This document shows, one piece after another, positions 25,501 to 35,307 of a stretch of 64,000 nt of DNA. The translations under genes were made by a program, and so were the position numbers. The notes beneath the pieces were generated by a model. That model saw only the letters and a list, made by a program, of their open reading frames with translations. It did not search any database and was not told where the DNA came from. Source of the stretch: Sclerurus mexicanus (taxonomy: Eukaryota > Chordata > Aves > Passeriformes > Furnariidae); contig VWZF01003703.1 in NCBI GenBank assembly GCA_013396755.1, positions 1,206,381 through 1,270,380 on the forward strand, in the 5' to 3' direction. Position 1 is the stretch's first letter; each line of letters opens with the position of its first letter.

Positions 25501-28500
25501 CTGAGTCACAAAAAGAAGTAAAATGAAACATCAATGATACTGTGATGGTTTTGGACTGAAGATTTTTAAGATGTGGTTCTTCTTAAAGCTTTAAAGTGAG
25601 TATCAGTATTACAAAGTGTGAATGCTTTCTGTTGAGTTTGCGTGTTTTGAAATATGCTTTATTTTCATTACCAGAGAACATTTTTACATAGTCATTTGAA
25701 TACATTTTTCTCTATTCAGCAAGTTTCCAGCATAAGTTTCCATTTGTGTTACCGCTCTTCTTATTAGTGTCCTCATTTCCAGCATGTTTTTCATTGAAAT
25801 CTCCATTATTTAGTCTCCGTGGGTGTGGGTCTGATCCCTCAGACTTTCTGCTCACCAGCTCCCGGTGACTTTGTGGGAATTCTCCCTAGAGAAGGCTTGC
25901 AGAAACCATTTGTATAATTAAATCCATCTCCTCCTTCATGAAAAACTCCTGTCCCTGCTCAGTGGATATGAAAACTTCTGAAAACAGATTGAGTGAAAGA
26001 AGAAACAGCACTGGAAAAGACCACCCAGAGTACTAGAACGAAAATAAGCATCACCCCTCTCCTTTTCCTTTATTCCAGAACTTGTCCATACTCCCACATA
26101 GAGGAAGAGGAAAAAAATGCCACAGTTATTAATGATTGCCAGAGATCTTCTGTAATATCAGTTTAAAAAGGTGTCAGATGTTTGGGTAACCTTCTCCACA
26201 GCAGCCTGTGAGCAGGGGCAGGGGCTCTGCTCTCTGTGGTGTCCATCCACAGAGATTTGGGCTAAATCTGCTCTCCCAAAGTCACGTTCCTGCTGTCAGG
26301 GTTAGCTTGTTCCCAGTGCTCTGCCTCACATCTGCTTGGCAGCTGAAGCCAAGTTTCTCCTTTTTCCGTAGGAATTCCGAGCGTTGGCTCCACGAGGCAA
26401 CGTCAGGATGAATGACAGGAAATGAAATTGGGATTATTTGGCTTTGGAAAAGGGTGCAGAGCAATCCACTGCTGAGGAAGTCCGGGTGGGAGGAACCAGA
26501 GCAAACAGAGGGGGATGCAGGTGGTCCGGTTGGTCCTGTGTGTGCGTGGCCACGACATCCTGCTCAGAGGGCAGGGGAGGTGCCACCAACCATCGCAGCG
26601 TGGGCCGGTGTCTGCTGGGCAGGAGTGGAGGACCGAGGGTCTGCAGGGTCTGGAGTACAAGGGCACTTTCTCAGGGAAGCCTTCAAAGCAGCTGAGAGGA
26701 AGTTTGGGCCAGGACAGTGTCCCACAAACACGGGGTTTAACCAGTGATTTACCTCGGCGGGTTCAACAGCAAGATGGATGTTCTGTGGTTCATTCCCAGG
26801 GAACAGAGGGGAAACGTGGTTGGCTTTCCAGGCACAGAACTGAAACAGGGAGGGGGTAAGGGAGGATTATAAACTGCTGGTTCCCAGTGGTTTTGAGGAG
26901 CAGTGGAGCTGCTCTCACCACTTAGTGTGGTCACACACGACCCTCAGCCTTTGAGCCCTGCTGACAGCCCACCTTCCTTTGAGGGAACCAAAGCACCCAA
27001 GGACTTGGCATCACAGGTGTATGATACAAAAATAGGGTTTATTGTGTTGGCATCAGTGGCAGGTGGTGTAGAAGGTGCTTCTACGAATAACTTCCATGAC
27101 TTTCTGCAAGGGCTTAGTCAAGCCCAAGGGAATTTTAACTATCTCTTCCAAAAGCTCTTTCTAAATGCTCATGGTTTGGGGATGGATCCAACAGCTCCTG
27201 TGGACTTATCCCATATAATTCTCTCCCTGATTCTCTTGTTGTAGTCTAATGACCAGCTTTCCTTTTCCCTTTATTGAAAAGAAGGGAATCTTTCATGCAG
27301 TAGGATTGAGCAAGAGAGGGTGTGACATGGGGCATGAAACCCCACTCTGGGATTATCCATCATTGTGATAGTTACTGGAAATGACTGAAATGGGCATGTG
27401 GAAAAAGTTACAAAGATTCAGTGAATTGTGATGTCAGGAATGTACATTTAAGAACAGGAATGACAGATTTGGCTTCTGGGAAGATACATCAGAGAGCTTT
27501 GAAGGCGAAGAGGTTGGATGGTCTTTGGAGTTGTTCCCTTCAGAGATCAGGTCACCTCACTTAGTTTGCTGTTGCGTTTGGAGGGAAAGTCTTGTTTTTT
27601 CTTTCACTTTAGGTTTGTTGCAATGGTTTGTCATAGGTTTTTTCCACGTAGTTCCAGGCCTTTTTGGTAGAAACTTTGATTTCAAGTTATTGTTAGATTT
27701 TTCTTAAAAGGCAGCTCTTTTTTTTTGGTAGGCATGTTTAGATATGCCCAGGTTGCTGTGGATGCCCCATCCCTGGACGTGCTCAAGGCCAGCCTGGACT
27801 TGGAGCAACCTGGTCTGTTGAAAGGTGTCCCTACCATGGGCATGAATGGAACAGGATGGGATTTAAGGTCCTTCCAACCCAAACCATTGTATGATTCTGT
27901 GATATGTTCATGAAGATGAGAATCAGATGAAGGTTTGTTTTGGGCTTCAAAAGTTCAAGTTACGACTATGCTTAGGATTTAAAAAAGGAGCCACACAAAT
28001 TAAGACAATAAAGTAAGACACACAAAACCAGATGAGGTAATAAAACTAATTGTACACATGGAAGGAACTGACATGTTACTGGGAAAAAGGCAGTGGCTGA
28101 AGCTGCTGGGTGCTGTGTTCTGAGAGAGACCATTCAGTGAGACAGTGTAAGACAAGTGCATAAAACCATTGAGTCGGTGTCAGGGTTCTAGGTGAAGGAC
28201 CATTACAGGTGTTTTTTGGGTCTGCCTTCCTGCATGCGTTTGCTCTCAGCTTTGTGTACAAACTATATGATTTAAAGCTTTTCATGTTTAAATACAGTTG
28301 AATTTGATGTTTTCCGATAGGATGAAAACCCCCAGACAAACAAATATCACCTTCTTGCTCTGGAGACACTATTTTTTCATATGCAGATAGAAATTGGAAG
28401 GGTGTTCTGAGCTGTACAGTTGAAAAACCTTTCCAGTAAAGTCGTTTATTATTAAGAAAATATCCAGCTGGTTTAGATGGTTTGCAGGCAGTGAGAAATC

Positions 28501-31500
28501 CCTTGCTAAGCCTGTGCCGTTCCCAGAGGTCCTCGGTCCACGGCTCGGAGGCAGCTCAGCCTGCTTGGGGCGGGCGCGAGGAGCTGCGGGTCTGAGGTGG
28601 AAATACAGCACAGTGTGGGCAAAAGGGAGTTATTGCAGTGTGACTGGAGCCACAAGAGCCGTGTTTTTGCTTTCAGACCTGACAAACCAAGTGGAGACAA
28701 CGGGGCTGCAGCTGCAGAAGGTGACGGCCGAGCTGGAGCACTACAAGAAGCTGCTCATGTAAGGCTGCATTGCTGGCTTGCTTTCCCACTGCACGTGCAC
28801 GTGGACCAAACCGGTCCTTGGCAGCAAGGGCTGCTTCCCACCATCATTTGAGAAGGTTTTGGCCAGCAGAGGGAATCTTTTGTCCCTATATTATTATTTC
28901 TAAGCACCTGCCAGTGGGAGCAGGGCTTCCCCCCTGCGGCTGGGGTGATGGTGCAGAGGAGGGCCGAGGCAGCCTGAGCCGGTGCTCCATGCAGCTCAAG
29001 GAGTAGGGTGCTTTTGGGGACACCTGGGGACCTTCGGCGCTAAAACTGGCTGTGGAAAGTAGTGTTTTTACAAGGGAGGGCAGTAACAGCACAACAGGGA
29101 CTGGCTTCCCGCTGCCGGAGGGCAGGGTTAGGTGGGATACTGGGAAGGAATCCTTCCCTGGGAGGGTGGGCAGGCCCTGGCACAGGGTGCCCAGAGAAGC
29201 TGTGGCTGCCCCTGGATCCCTGGGAGTGTCCAAGGCCAGGTTGGAGCACCCTGGGCTGGTGGGAGGTGTCCCTGCCCATGGCAGGGGGTGGCGCTGGGTG
29301 AGCTTTAAGGTCCCTCCCAACCCAAACCAGTCTGGGATTCTGTGATTTTACATTGTGTGTTTGGGAGGGAGGGCTTTATTGCAGCAGAACTAATCACAAA
29401 CTTCAATATTTAATCAGTGACTACAACTTCTTTCTTCATGTGCCCCCAAGTGTGAATTTGCTGCGACTTTGCCCCACACACCAGTGTCCTGCCCCAGCTG
29501 GAATGTCACTGTGTCATGCCTATGGTTTTAATTAAGAATGAGCGAAACCTAAATTAATAGAGCAAAACCAGACTGTCATCAAAAATAGAATGCCATCAAA
29601 AATAGTGTCATCAACAATAGAATGTCATCAGCTCCTTGTCAGAGCCAGCTGCAGCACAATGACTGAGAGCAGCTCATGGAGCTCCGTCTTCAGCCCAGTT
29701 CCAGCTCAAATATTCAGCTCGAGGCAGGAATTGGTTTTGCCAGTCTCCAGACCAGCTCTCATCCCTCCTCTCCCATGTTTTTGTGGAATTTAAAAGGATT
29801 CAGCCTGTTCTGCACTGTACTTTCTGGTTTCAGTTCCTTATTCAGGGATCCGACCGTAACCCAGTGGCAAATATTTGGAATGCTTAGCAACAACGTATTT
29901 TAGTGATAATGTAAGGATTGAGTGTGGAAAAAAGATGTCATGGACATGGTTAAATGGACAGAGAGGGCTTTCCAAATGTAATATTAAAACTTCAATGCAA
30001 TATGGGCACAATTTCATAAAATAACATCGTCTATATCTGTTTAAATGTAAATATGAAGCTTAACCATGGTTATTAATTGGTGAAATGATGACATAATGAC
30101 ACAAAACCTGCAAAGTTTCCAACCCTTTTAGCTACAAAATCACTGTTTGTTCAATTTTATTCATTTTTTACTCAAAACTTTCATCAGCATTGCTAGATCT
30201 CTCTTCTTGTTTGCAACATTTGTGGTGCTGCTCAGGCTGGGATGACACTGGGAGTAACTTCCAATTAATTCAACTCTTACCTAAAGCTGAAAGAACTTTC
30301 TGTTTGTGGCCTTTTAACTGAAACAGGAAATGCAGTTGGGTAGGACACCCACAAGTGATGCCCAGGTTGGGCAGTGAAGGCTCATTTCCTTGGATAGCAC
30401 ACCTTTTCCCATGTTTTTTAGGGTGAAATCAACAGAACTTGAAGTCTGTCAAAATGAACTGAAGAAGATGAAATATGAAAATGGAATTTCTGAGTCAAGG
30501 TAAATGTTGAAATGATATTTCATAATATCTACTTCTGAGCAAAAAGTTTAGGATTTTAAAGCAGTTTTATACAGTAATTTTTTCTATTTTTCTGTGAAGT
30601 CACTAGATTTCAATTCACAACAAATACATCATTTTTTGTCTAAGATTTTTTTCCAGCTACAACTTCTTTCTGTCTGTAAACAAGAACATAGTCATCCCAA
30701 TGGTGATGCTTTCTTATTTGATCTGTAGACTTACAAAAGAGCTCAAGGAAAAGGAGGAATCCCTTCTAATTTGCCAACAAGTCTGCAAACATTTACAGGA
30801 GGAAGTGGCTGAGAAGGAAAGGAAGGAAGAAGATCTCAAAAGGAGAACTGGACGATCAGAAAGTGAACTGGAGACACTGAAAACTCTGCTGAGCCAAACG
30901 GAGGAGGAGGTGGTGATGCTGAAACAGGAAAGGTAAAGGGAGCTGGGCTGGGCTGAAATGCTCCTGACAGTCCTTCACAGTTTGGAACTCACTGCCTTGG
31001 TTTTTTTAATTATCGCAGGATAAGCAAAACCTCAATGGAAACTGAAAAAAAATAAAAAGTCCTATTGAAAAATAGGAGAGGAAAAGCCCTGCTTGGCTCT
31101 GCAGGGCTTCAGCTCGAGCCTAATCAGCCCCCCAAACAGCCATTTGTTGCCCCAAAGGCAGAGGGAGCATTGCAGCCCTTTAAACACAGCCCCACCTGGG
31201 CACCTCTTGGCGTTTTCAGACGGTCACAGCAAGCCTGTGCCTTTGGGAATAACGCTGGGCACAGAGATTGTACTCGGGGTAATGAAAAGAATACAGGTTT
31301 TGGTTGGGAGGTCCAAGGCAGAGGCTCTCCAAGGACATCCCGTTCCAGGGAAAACGACCCTCAGAAGCTCAGTGCTTTGTTTCCCACGTCTGACAGGTAA
31401 TGCCAGGGAGCGGCAGGTTTGTGCGTGGCTGAGAACCTCCAAGATCAGACTAAACTGGTGGGAAGTTGCCCTTGCATTTCACCAAGTACCAGATCATATC

Positions 31501-33825
31501 CAGGAACCTGGAGTATGGGAATAGTTACGGCATTTTGTGGTGGACAAATTGCTCATGACATAAATTACGAGAATTCCAGCTCTCCTTGCTTTACAGGCAT
31601 CACGTAACAAACAGCAGCTTAACAACAGAAAGCCACTCAGTGGTTTTAATTCCAAACCTTTCACACTTTTTAATTAATGATAGTGATGTTCTGAGTTCAT
31701 GAAGTACAATTTCTGGTTTGAATATTATAAGTTTTTCTGTGTTCTTCAAAATTTGACTTGGGAAATACTTAAGAAATATTAAGACATCATTTGAGGTGGG
31801 AGAGGGATCAGCCACAGTATTTTCTTTGACACATAAAATGCATAAAGCAAGTGGAAATTATGCAAATGCTGAGGAGAGATTCCTGCCGTGCCTTGGGGCT
31901 GAACAAAAGGGAGAGGAATTCCACCAGTGTGGGCAGGCAGCTCTTGACATCCCAGTTCTTGTGGTTTCCAGGGAGCTGATGGTGGTTTCCCACCAGACAA
32001 GGACGGAGCAGCTGCAGGAGGCGCTGAGGCAGAAGACGAGGAGTGAGGAGAACTGGAGGGAGAAGGTAACCCCGGGGGGCCACCGGCCCCCTCCGCCTGC
32101 TGCTTTTGGTGGGGTTCTCTGAATGCTCCCCGTGAGCACAGGCGACACAGGGACTCATCTCCTCCAGTGCCAAGTGCCAGGGGAGCATGGAACCATTGCC
32201 TACATTTAGGGATCCAGAGCCACTGGAGATCCTGGGGCCCCCTGTGGCCCCCGTGTGCTCTGGAGCAGGAGCCATCCAGCAGGAGCTGGAGCATTCCCTG
32301 GCCAGGCTCCAGGGGATCAGATGTGTTCGTTCAGTGCCCAGAGTCTCGGGCTGCCAAATTTCCCATGGCTTCCTTTATGGCGCCGTGGAGAGCGAGACCC
32401 AGTTGGAGTTGAGCTGCTCCGGGCCACTGAAACCTCTCGTTTCCCAGCTGGAAATCGACCTGGCCAAAGGGGAGGCTCGGCAGAAAGAAGCAATTCTGAA
32501 AGTCAAGGAGGAAGCCAGAGTGGAACTGGACATGGAGAGACAGAAACAGCAGGAACTGATCACAAAGTACCAGCGAGACCACGAGGAGCTCCAGAAGAAG
32601 GTGTGGAATGCTCAGGAGAAACTTCCCTGGCAGCACTTCAGATAAATCTGCTGGAAACTGGAATGGGAAGGGATAGAACCTCCTTTATGTGTCATCCTCT
32701 GTCTAGATGATACAATATTTTTTCCCAGACTTAATATATGGCCTATATTTGATTTTTTTTTTAATGGAACAGGCTAAAAAGTAACTGTTTCAGCTCAAGT
32801 GAAAGGGTGTGGAAGTTCTTGCTTGTCTGTTTTCTCTGCTGAGAGTCCATCTGTGTCTCTGGACTGTAGCTGGTAATTATTTTCAATCTGCCATCACCAT
32901 TTTTTCAGAGCTTGGGACTGTGCCAGGCTGTGATGAGGAGCCACAAACCCATCCACGTGGTTTTCCCTTCCCAGCTGACCAGTTACCACCTTCTGGGCTC
33001 TGCTGGTGGTGGCACCACGTGGGGTTGGCTCTTCCCAGGGCTCCAGTTTCTCAAGTTTTATGTAGAAATTGAAAAATTGTACCCTATAGCCTTAGTTTTC
33101 AAGAGACGTGACACAATTGTTGAGAAATCTGGAAAAAAGGAAATGAATTTGATGAAATGACATTGTTATTTAAAACCTGTGACATTGTACAGTGTTTGAA
33201 AGCTGGAAGTAAGACTTGGCTTTGTTCACTTGACAAATATTTGATTGGGATTTTAAAACCCTGAGGAAACATAAGAAGTTAAATTTTCCCTTTTTTTACC
33301 TCGATTTCTCTGTTTGATCTTGAACATACTAATTAATCTCCCTGTTCTGAGTGTTGATTAATTACAGCTCTCTGATACCCTCTGAGGGCATTCTGTACAT
33401 TCAAAGCATCTTTTTCTCTCTGAGGATGTGTGTTTGTTGTTTTTTTCCTCAACATTTGTCTGATATTAATTCTCTCTCTATAAAAATATTGACTGTAGAT
33501 AATGCAGTTTTTGTCTGATCTGCAGATACCAGGTTTAATATCCAGTGCCACCAAGAGCTTAAGGATGGAGACAGAAATCCTGGAGAAGAAGCTCCAAGAT
33601 GCCCAGAAGAAGCTTGCAGAGAAAGATGGAGACAAGGAGAAAGAAATTCAGAGCCTTAAAAGACTAATTAGTGAACTTGAATTTCAGCTGACAATGGAGA
33701 AGAACAACAATGAATCATTTCTGGATAAACTGAGGAAAGAAATGAAACGCAAGTCAGATGAACTGGAAAAATTAAGCCAGGAGAGGACACAGCTGATTCA
33801 CAGCTTGAGTCAAGTCCAGGAGGAG
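1494..33825 (+). CDS. LEKR1: LEKR1, leucine-, glutamate- and lysine-rich coiled-coil protein (gene span, 11 exons, 3' end not found)
   Basis: Joined coding exons: 1494-1541, 10273-10487, 15180-15299, 15630-15805, 17751-17936, 28677-28758, 30422-30499, 30729-30932, 31972-32065, 32448-32600, 33526-33825. All have AG/GT borders and all phases agree, giving about 552 codons without a stop. I recognise the N-terminus: a short leader (MDRHLPLHALPEEIRK) followed by a segment with a CxxC pair (C24, C27) matching the start of vertebrate LEKR1. From about residue 40 the protein is nearly all heptad-type coiled coil rich in E, K, L and Q, with no signal peptide or membrane segment. Its molecular function is poorly known; a structural or scaffold role is inference. 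The last exon reads to a donor at 33826 with no stop, so the C-terminus is missing. The neighbour CCNL1 is convergent, as in human. Identity is near certain; the exon 10 boundary and the 3' end are the weak points. Confidence 0.9.
4573..4734. repeat. 27-bp minisatellite, six copies
   Basis: Six nearly identical 27-bp units beginning TGTCTCCAACAAGAATGTGT, differing mainly at G/A in AATGTG/AATATG and T/C in TGTCTC/TGCCTC. It lies in LEKR1 intron 1. Because 27 is a multiple of 3, all frames stay open across it, which creates spurious ORFs. Confidence 0.95.
5633..5815 (-). mobile_element. CR1 LINE 3' fragment
   Basis: Begins with the inverted tail (TCACAGAATCATAGA) and contains CCAGGTTGCTCCAAGCCCC and CCAGGGGCAGCCACAGCTTC in reverse orientation. 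Lies in LEKR1 intron 1. Confidence 0.9.
6053..6205 (-). mobile_element. CR1 LINE 3' fragment, diverged subfamily
   Basis: Starts with a TCACAGAATTATGGGATGG tail and has the GGAATATCTCCAGTGAGGGA and CTCTGGGCAGT motifs of older CR1 families. Lies in LEKR1 intron 1. Confidence 0.75.
7371..7550 (+). mobile_element. CR1 LINE fragment
   Basis: Contains GTGGAGTCCCCATCCCTGGA, AGTGTTCAAGAACGTGTGGA and GGTTGGACTCGATGCTCTGA, typical of CR1 3' regions in forward orientation. Confidence 0.85.
10273..10487 (+). CDS. LEKR1: LEKR1 exon 2 (CxxC segment and start of coiled coil)
   Basis: The acceptor is a pyrimidine-rich tract ending CCTAG, and the donor is AAAG|GTCAGA. The exon encodes MSRDETVCKYCGVSYLILHE and then a charged helix ending in ESKTER. 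The CKYC pair could bind metal, but only one Cys pair is visible. It enters in phase 0 and leaves with two bases of an Arg codon. The ATG at its first base could act as an internal start if exon 1 were skipped. Confidence 0.93.
10570..10640 (-). mobile_element. Short CR1 3' tail fragment
   Basis: AGAATCACAGAGTACACTGA with GTTGGGAGGGACTCACAAGG resembles the CR1 3' end in reverse. It lies about 85 bases past LEKR1 exon 2. Confidence 0.7.
12606..12700 (-). mobile_element. CR1 LINE fragment
   Basis: CGAACACCTCCAGGGATGGT and GACTCCACCACTGCCCTGGG are the reverse of the usual CR1 motif around TGGTGGAGTC. LEKR1 intron 2. Confidence 0.85.
14627..14672 (-). mobile_element. Short CR1 3' tail fragment
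   Basis: AATCACGGAATGGTTGGGGT and TGGAAGGGACCTGCAAAG is a reverse CR1 tail. Confidence 0.75.
14955..15093 (+). mobile_element. CR1 LINE 3' fragment
   Basis: Contains CCCAGAGAAGCTGTGGCTTC, GGGCTGGTGGAAGGTGTCC and the end CCCAACCCAAACCGTTCTAG. An internal stretch is deleted. It ends about 85 bases before LEKR1 exon 3. Confidence 0.9.
15180..15299 (+). CDS. LEKR1: LEKR1 exon 3
   Basis: Acceptor CATCTCTAG and donor CTCAG|GTAAGA. It completes an Arg codon and reads IKNLTMELKTKQEEF and onward, a continuous amphipathic helix ending in two bases of the next Arg codon. Length is 120 nt. Confidence 0.9.
15630..15805 (+). CDS. LEKR1: LEKR1 exon 4
   Basis: Acceptor CTCTCTTGCAG and donor GACAG|GTAAAG. 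It encodes STLDHHCSTLNKAVSLFPF and then a helical stretch ending TVSKEALT. It is less charged than the other exons and leaves in phase 1. Length is 176 nt. Confidence 0.9.
15915..16075 (-). mobile_element. CR1 LINE fragment
   Basis: CATTCCCCCTTGTCCTGTCC followed by a GCAAGGCTGCAGTTC segment is the reverse of an internal CR1 3' region. LEKR1 intron 4. Confidence 0.75.
16920..17023 (+). mobile_element. CR1 LINE 3' fragment, diverged
   Basis: CCAGGAGTTGGACTTACCCT, GTAGGTCCCTTCCAACTCAG and a GATATTCTGTGAG tail. Confidence 0.75.
17490..17657 (+). mobile_element. CR1 LINE 3' fragment
   Basis: GGTGCCCAGAGAAGCTGTGG through GGTGTCCCTGCCCATGGCAG to a GCATGATTCTGTGG tail. It ends about 95 bases before LEKR1 exon 5. 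Confidence 0.92.
17751..17936 (+). CDS. LEKR1: LEKR1 exon 5
   Basis: A strong pyrimidine tract ends TCCTCCCCAG, and the donor is TTGG|GTAAGA. It reads IPKLNQRLAKSQRENECLQE and onward, a Q/E/K/L-rich coiled coil. It leaves one base (phase 1), which fits both exon 6 at 28677 and the alternative exon at 21817. Confidence 0.9.
19950..20135 (-). mobile_element. CR1 LINE 3' fragment
   Basis: Inverted copy from an ATAGAATCCTGGAATAC tail to CTGGGCACCCTGTGCCAGGG. The 5' truncated end meets the 31-bp minisatellite. Confidence 0.92.
20147..20363. repeat. 31-bp minisatellite, seven copies
   Basis: Seven units beginning GAGCTGGGGAGCACACAGGG, with GCGCACTGGAGT and AACACTGGAAT variants in an alternating pattern. 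It abuts the 5' truncated end of a CR1 copy. It lies in LEKR1 intron 5. Confidence 0.95.
21270..21385 (+). mobile_element. CR1 LINE 3' fragment
   Basis: AAGGCCAGGTTGGACGGGGC to GGGCTTTAAGATCCCTTCCAG; the tail is lost. Confidence 0.9.
21817..21920 (+). CDS. Candidate alternative LEKR1 exon 5a
   Basis: A T-rich tract ending TTGGAG precedes an open 104-nt block that ends at a strong TTTTAT|GTGAGT donor. It takes the single base left by exon 5 (giving a Glu codon) and encodes NTAKTSYMEFVQSIRSLQDL followed by NEQQKDQLSCWTFY, ending in phase 0. An alternative acceptor at 21851-21852 would start it at 21853, but in a phase that does not fit exon 5. This is inferred from signals and phase only; no homology is known to me. 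Confidence 0.4.
22400..22480 (+). CDS. Candidate alternative LEKR1 terminal exon
   Basis: A very good acceptor (pyrimidine run ending CTCCCCCACAG) is followed in phase 0 by 26 codons and a TGA. The peptide reads TTRASSSSTEIVQCSRKKPK and then LPGFVI. The phase matches the 21817-21920 block, so exon 5, 5a and this exon would give a short LEKR1 with a basic tail. No AATAAA was seen close downstream. A cryptic exon without function remains possible. Confidence 0.4.
   Translation, partial: TTRASSSSTEIVQCSRKKPKLPGFVI
23600..23890 (+). mobile_element. CR1 LINE fragment, diverged
   Basis: GGCTGGGAGAGCTGGGAATG, GGAGAAGAGAAGGCTCCAGG and GAGGTCCCTTCCAGCC are CR1 3' region motifs from a subfamily other than the common one here. 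Confidence 0.8.
24450..24910 (+). mobile_element. CR1 LINE 3' fragment, the longest in the window
   Basis: Runs from AGCGAGTCCAGAGGAGGCTC through GGCAGGGTTAGGTGGGATAT to a CTGGGACTCTGATGATTCTC tail, about 460 bp. It shows the order of motifs that other copies carry only in part. Confidence 0.93.
27745..27903 (+). mobile_element. CR1 LINE 3' fragment
   Basis: GATGCCCCATCCCTGGACGT, GGTCTGTTGAAAGGTGTCCC and a TGTATGATTCTGTGATA tail. Confidence 0.9.
28677..28758 (+). CDS. LEKR1: LEKR1 exon 6
   Basis: Acceptor TTTTGCTTTCAG and donor CTCAT|GTAAGG. It completes an Asp codon and reads LTNQVETTGLQLQKVTAELE and then HYKKLL, a coiled coil. It leaves two bases of a Met codon. Length is 82 nt. Confidence 0.9.
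29098..29346 (+). mobile_element. CR1 LINE 3' fragment
   Basis: GGCTTCCCGCTGCCGGAGGG to GTCTGGGATTCTGTGATTTT. Close to the 24450 and 62765 copies, so the same subfamily. Confidence 0.93.
30422..30499 (+). CDS. LEKR1: LEKR1 exon 7
   Basis: Acceptor ATGTTTTTTAG and donor TCAAG|GTAAAT. It reads VKSTELEVCQNELKKMKYEN and then GISES, a charged helix, and leaves two bases of an Arg codon. Length is 78 nt. Confidence 0.9.
30729..30932 (+). CDS. LEKR1: LEKR1 exon 8
   Basis: Acceptor GATCTGTAG and donor GAAAG|GTAAAG. It reads LTKELKEKEESLLICQQVCK and onward: 67 codons of strongly charged coiled coil with EEE and KEKEE clusters. It leaves two bases of an Arg codon. Confidence 0.92.
31972..32065 (+). 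CDS. LEKR1: LEKR1 exon 9
   Basis: Acceptor GTGGTTTCCAG and donor GAGAAG|GTAACC. It reads ELMVVSHQTRTEQLQEALRQ and then KTRSEENWREK, ending in phase 0. Its GC content is higher than that of exons 7 and 8. Length is 94 nt. Confidence 0.9.
32448..32600 (+). CDS. LEKR1: LEKR1 exon 10
   Basis: A pyrimidine tract ends CGTTTCCCAG, and the donor is AAGAAG|GTGTGG, weaker than the others. In phase 0 it reads LEIDLAKGEARQKEAILKVK and onward, joining the coiled coil of exon 9 smoothly. The same frame stays open upstream through 32280 and beyond, so an acceptor at 32279 or 32282 is a longer alternative. The extra stretch is not coiled-coil-like, so I prefer the short form. Confidence 0.8.
33526..33825 (+). 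CDS. LEKR1: LEKR1 exon 11 (last one identified)
   Basis: Acceptor TCTGATCTGCAG and donor GAGGAG|GTAGGA. It holds exactly 100 codons, phase 0 in and out, starting IPGLISSATKSLRMETEILE and ending SLSQVQEE. It is very charged coiled coil. There is no stop codon, so at least one more exon must follow; none is convincing before or just after the N gap. Confidence 0.9.
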
Positions 33826-34543
33826 GTAGGAACATGACCCAGGAAATGCCTGGCTATTTTTACTTGGAGACATGTGATTTCTAACATCTTTCTGAGTAGC
33901 TGTAGTTCAGAAAACCCATTGAAATGCAAAGCTTTCTAGACCAAGTCCATCATAATTTCATAAATCCAGTAGAATATGAAATGTGGGAAGTTTTAATTCA
34001 GGAGGCACTTGAACTGCTGTTTCATTGTTTTATTGAGCAGTACGTGTATTTTTCAAGACATTTCTTTCTTAGCCTGTAGCCTCAGACCTGCTACACCAAC
34101 ATGAGTGAGCAGTAAAGAATTCCCCATGTTTTTAGGGTGGAAGACACAGACCTTTCTCACTTCCCACCCTCTGAACTGGTGTCCCACCTCCCCCAGTCCA
34201 AGCCATGTTCCCTGACACAGAAATGCAGGAAAATGAATCAAATGCAAAGAGAAGTTGGAGTGATGGATATTCTGACCACAAGCATTTGCTGAATGCTTGG
34301 ACCACAATGGGAAGGGAGGGGAGAGCTGTGCTGCTCCATGAGAAATGTGGAGTCAGGGACTGTAGATAAGATTAGGCCGGAATGTCCAAAGCAATTAAGT
34401 GGCAGACAAAAATTGGGAAACAGTGAAAATAAAACTCTTCAAAATGTATTAGGGCTGGGGTTGATCTTTGTTTCTTCCTTGAGAAAGGTTCAGAACAGGA
34501 GTGCTGTTGGCAGCGAGTCTGTCACGCCCGTGCCCTGCCCTGC

Positions 34544-34677
34544 GACGGGGACGTGGATCGGGCAGTGCCAGGGCAGTGCTTGGACGGGGACGTGGATGGG
34601 GCAGTGCCAGGGCAGTGCTTGGACGGGGACGTGGATTGGGCAGAGCCAGGGCAGTGCTTGGACGGGGACGTGGATCG
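34544..34677. repeat. 39-bp minisatellite running into the N gap
   Basis: Three full units and the start of a fourth, beginning at 34544, 34583, 34622 and 34661, of the form GACGGGGACGTGGATCGGGC followed by AGTGCCAGGGCAGTGCTTG. Period is exactly 39 bp. The fourth unit is cut by Ns. Confidence 0.95.
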
Positions 34678-34996
34678 NNNNNNNNNNNNNNNNNNNNNNN
34701 NNNNNNNNNNNNNNNNNNNNNNNNNNNNNNNNNNNNNNNNNNNNNNNNNNNNNNNNNNNNNNNNNNNNNNNNNNNNNNNNNNNNNNNNNNNNNNNNNNNN
34801 NNNNNNNNNNNNNNNNNNNNNNNNNNNNNNNNNNNNNNNNNNNNNNNNNNNNNNNNNNNNNNNNNNNNNNNNNNNNNNNNNNNNNNNNNNNNNNNNNNNN
34901 NNNNNNNNNNNNNNNNNNNNNNNNNNNNNNNNNNNNNNNNNNNNNNNNNNNNNNNNNNNNNNNNNNNNNNNNNNNNNNNNNNNNNNNNNNNNNNNN
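34678..34996. other. Assembly gap (319 N)
   Basis: Run of N. The left flank is a 39-bp minisatellite and the right flank is GC-rich unique sequence, so the gap probably covers more repeat and possibly coding sequence of the LEKR1 3' end. Confidence 0.99.
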
Positions 34997-35307
34997 CGCG
35001 GGGACGGGCGGCATCGCTCCCCGAGCCCCGCGGCATCCCCGGCGTCCCCCGCCGGCTCTGACACCTGCGGAACGAGCCCGGCCGTCGGGGGACTCTCGGC
35101 TTGGGCACCGAATCCCTGCCGCTGCAATCCGTCCGTTTCTACAGTCGGAAATTCAGTTAAACTTTTATTTATTTCTGATGCAATAATGTTTATTTGTCCA
35201 TGGATTTATTAACCGTGTAACGAAGTGCTGTTTACATTTCAAGAGGAGAAAGGTTAAAAGGAGAATCTCTCTCCAGGAGGGGCACATCTTCAGAGGTGTC
35301 ATTAAAA

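Larger units (their letters stand above)
17937..28676 (+). other. LEKR1 intron 5
   Basis: The longest intron, 10.7 kb. It holds five CR1 copies, the 31-bp minisatellite, and the two candidate alternative exons at 21817 and 22400. The rest shows no exon I can support. Confidence 0.75.

Noticed and set aside
26382..26860. Possible LEKR1 exon after a good TTTTTCCGTAG acceptor
   Set aside because: All three frames hit a stop soon after the acceptor or lack a donor in the right phase; no coiled-coil character.
34293..35212. Long open frames on both strands across the gap
   Set aside because: They are open only because Ns are translated as X and the 39-bp repeat has no stop in most frames; no family likeness.
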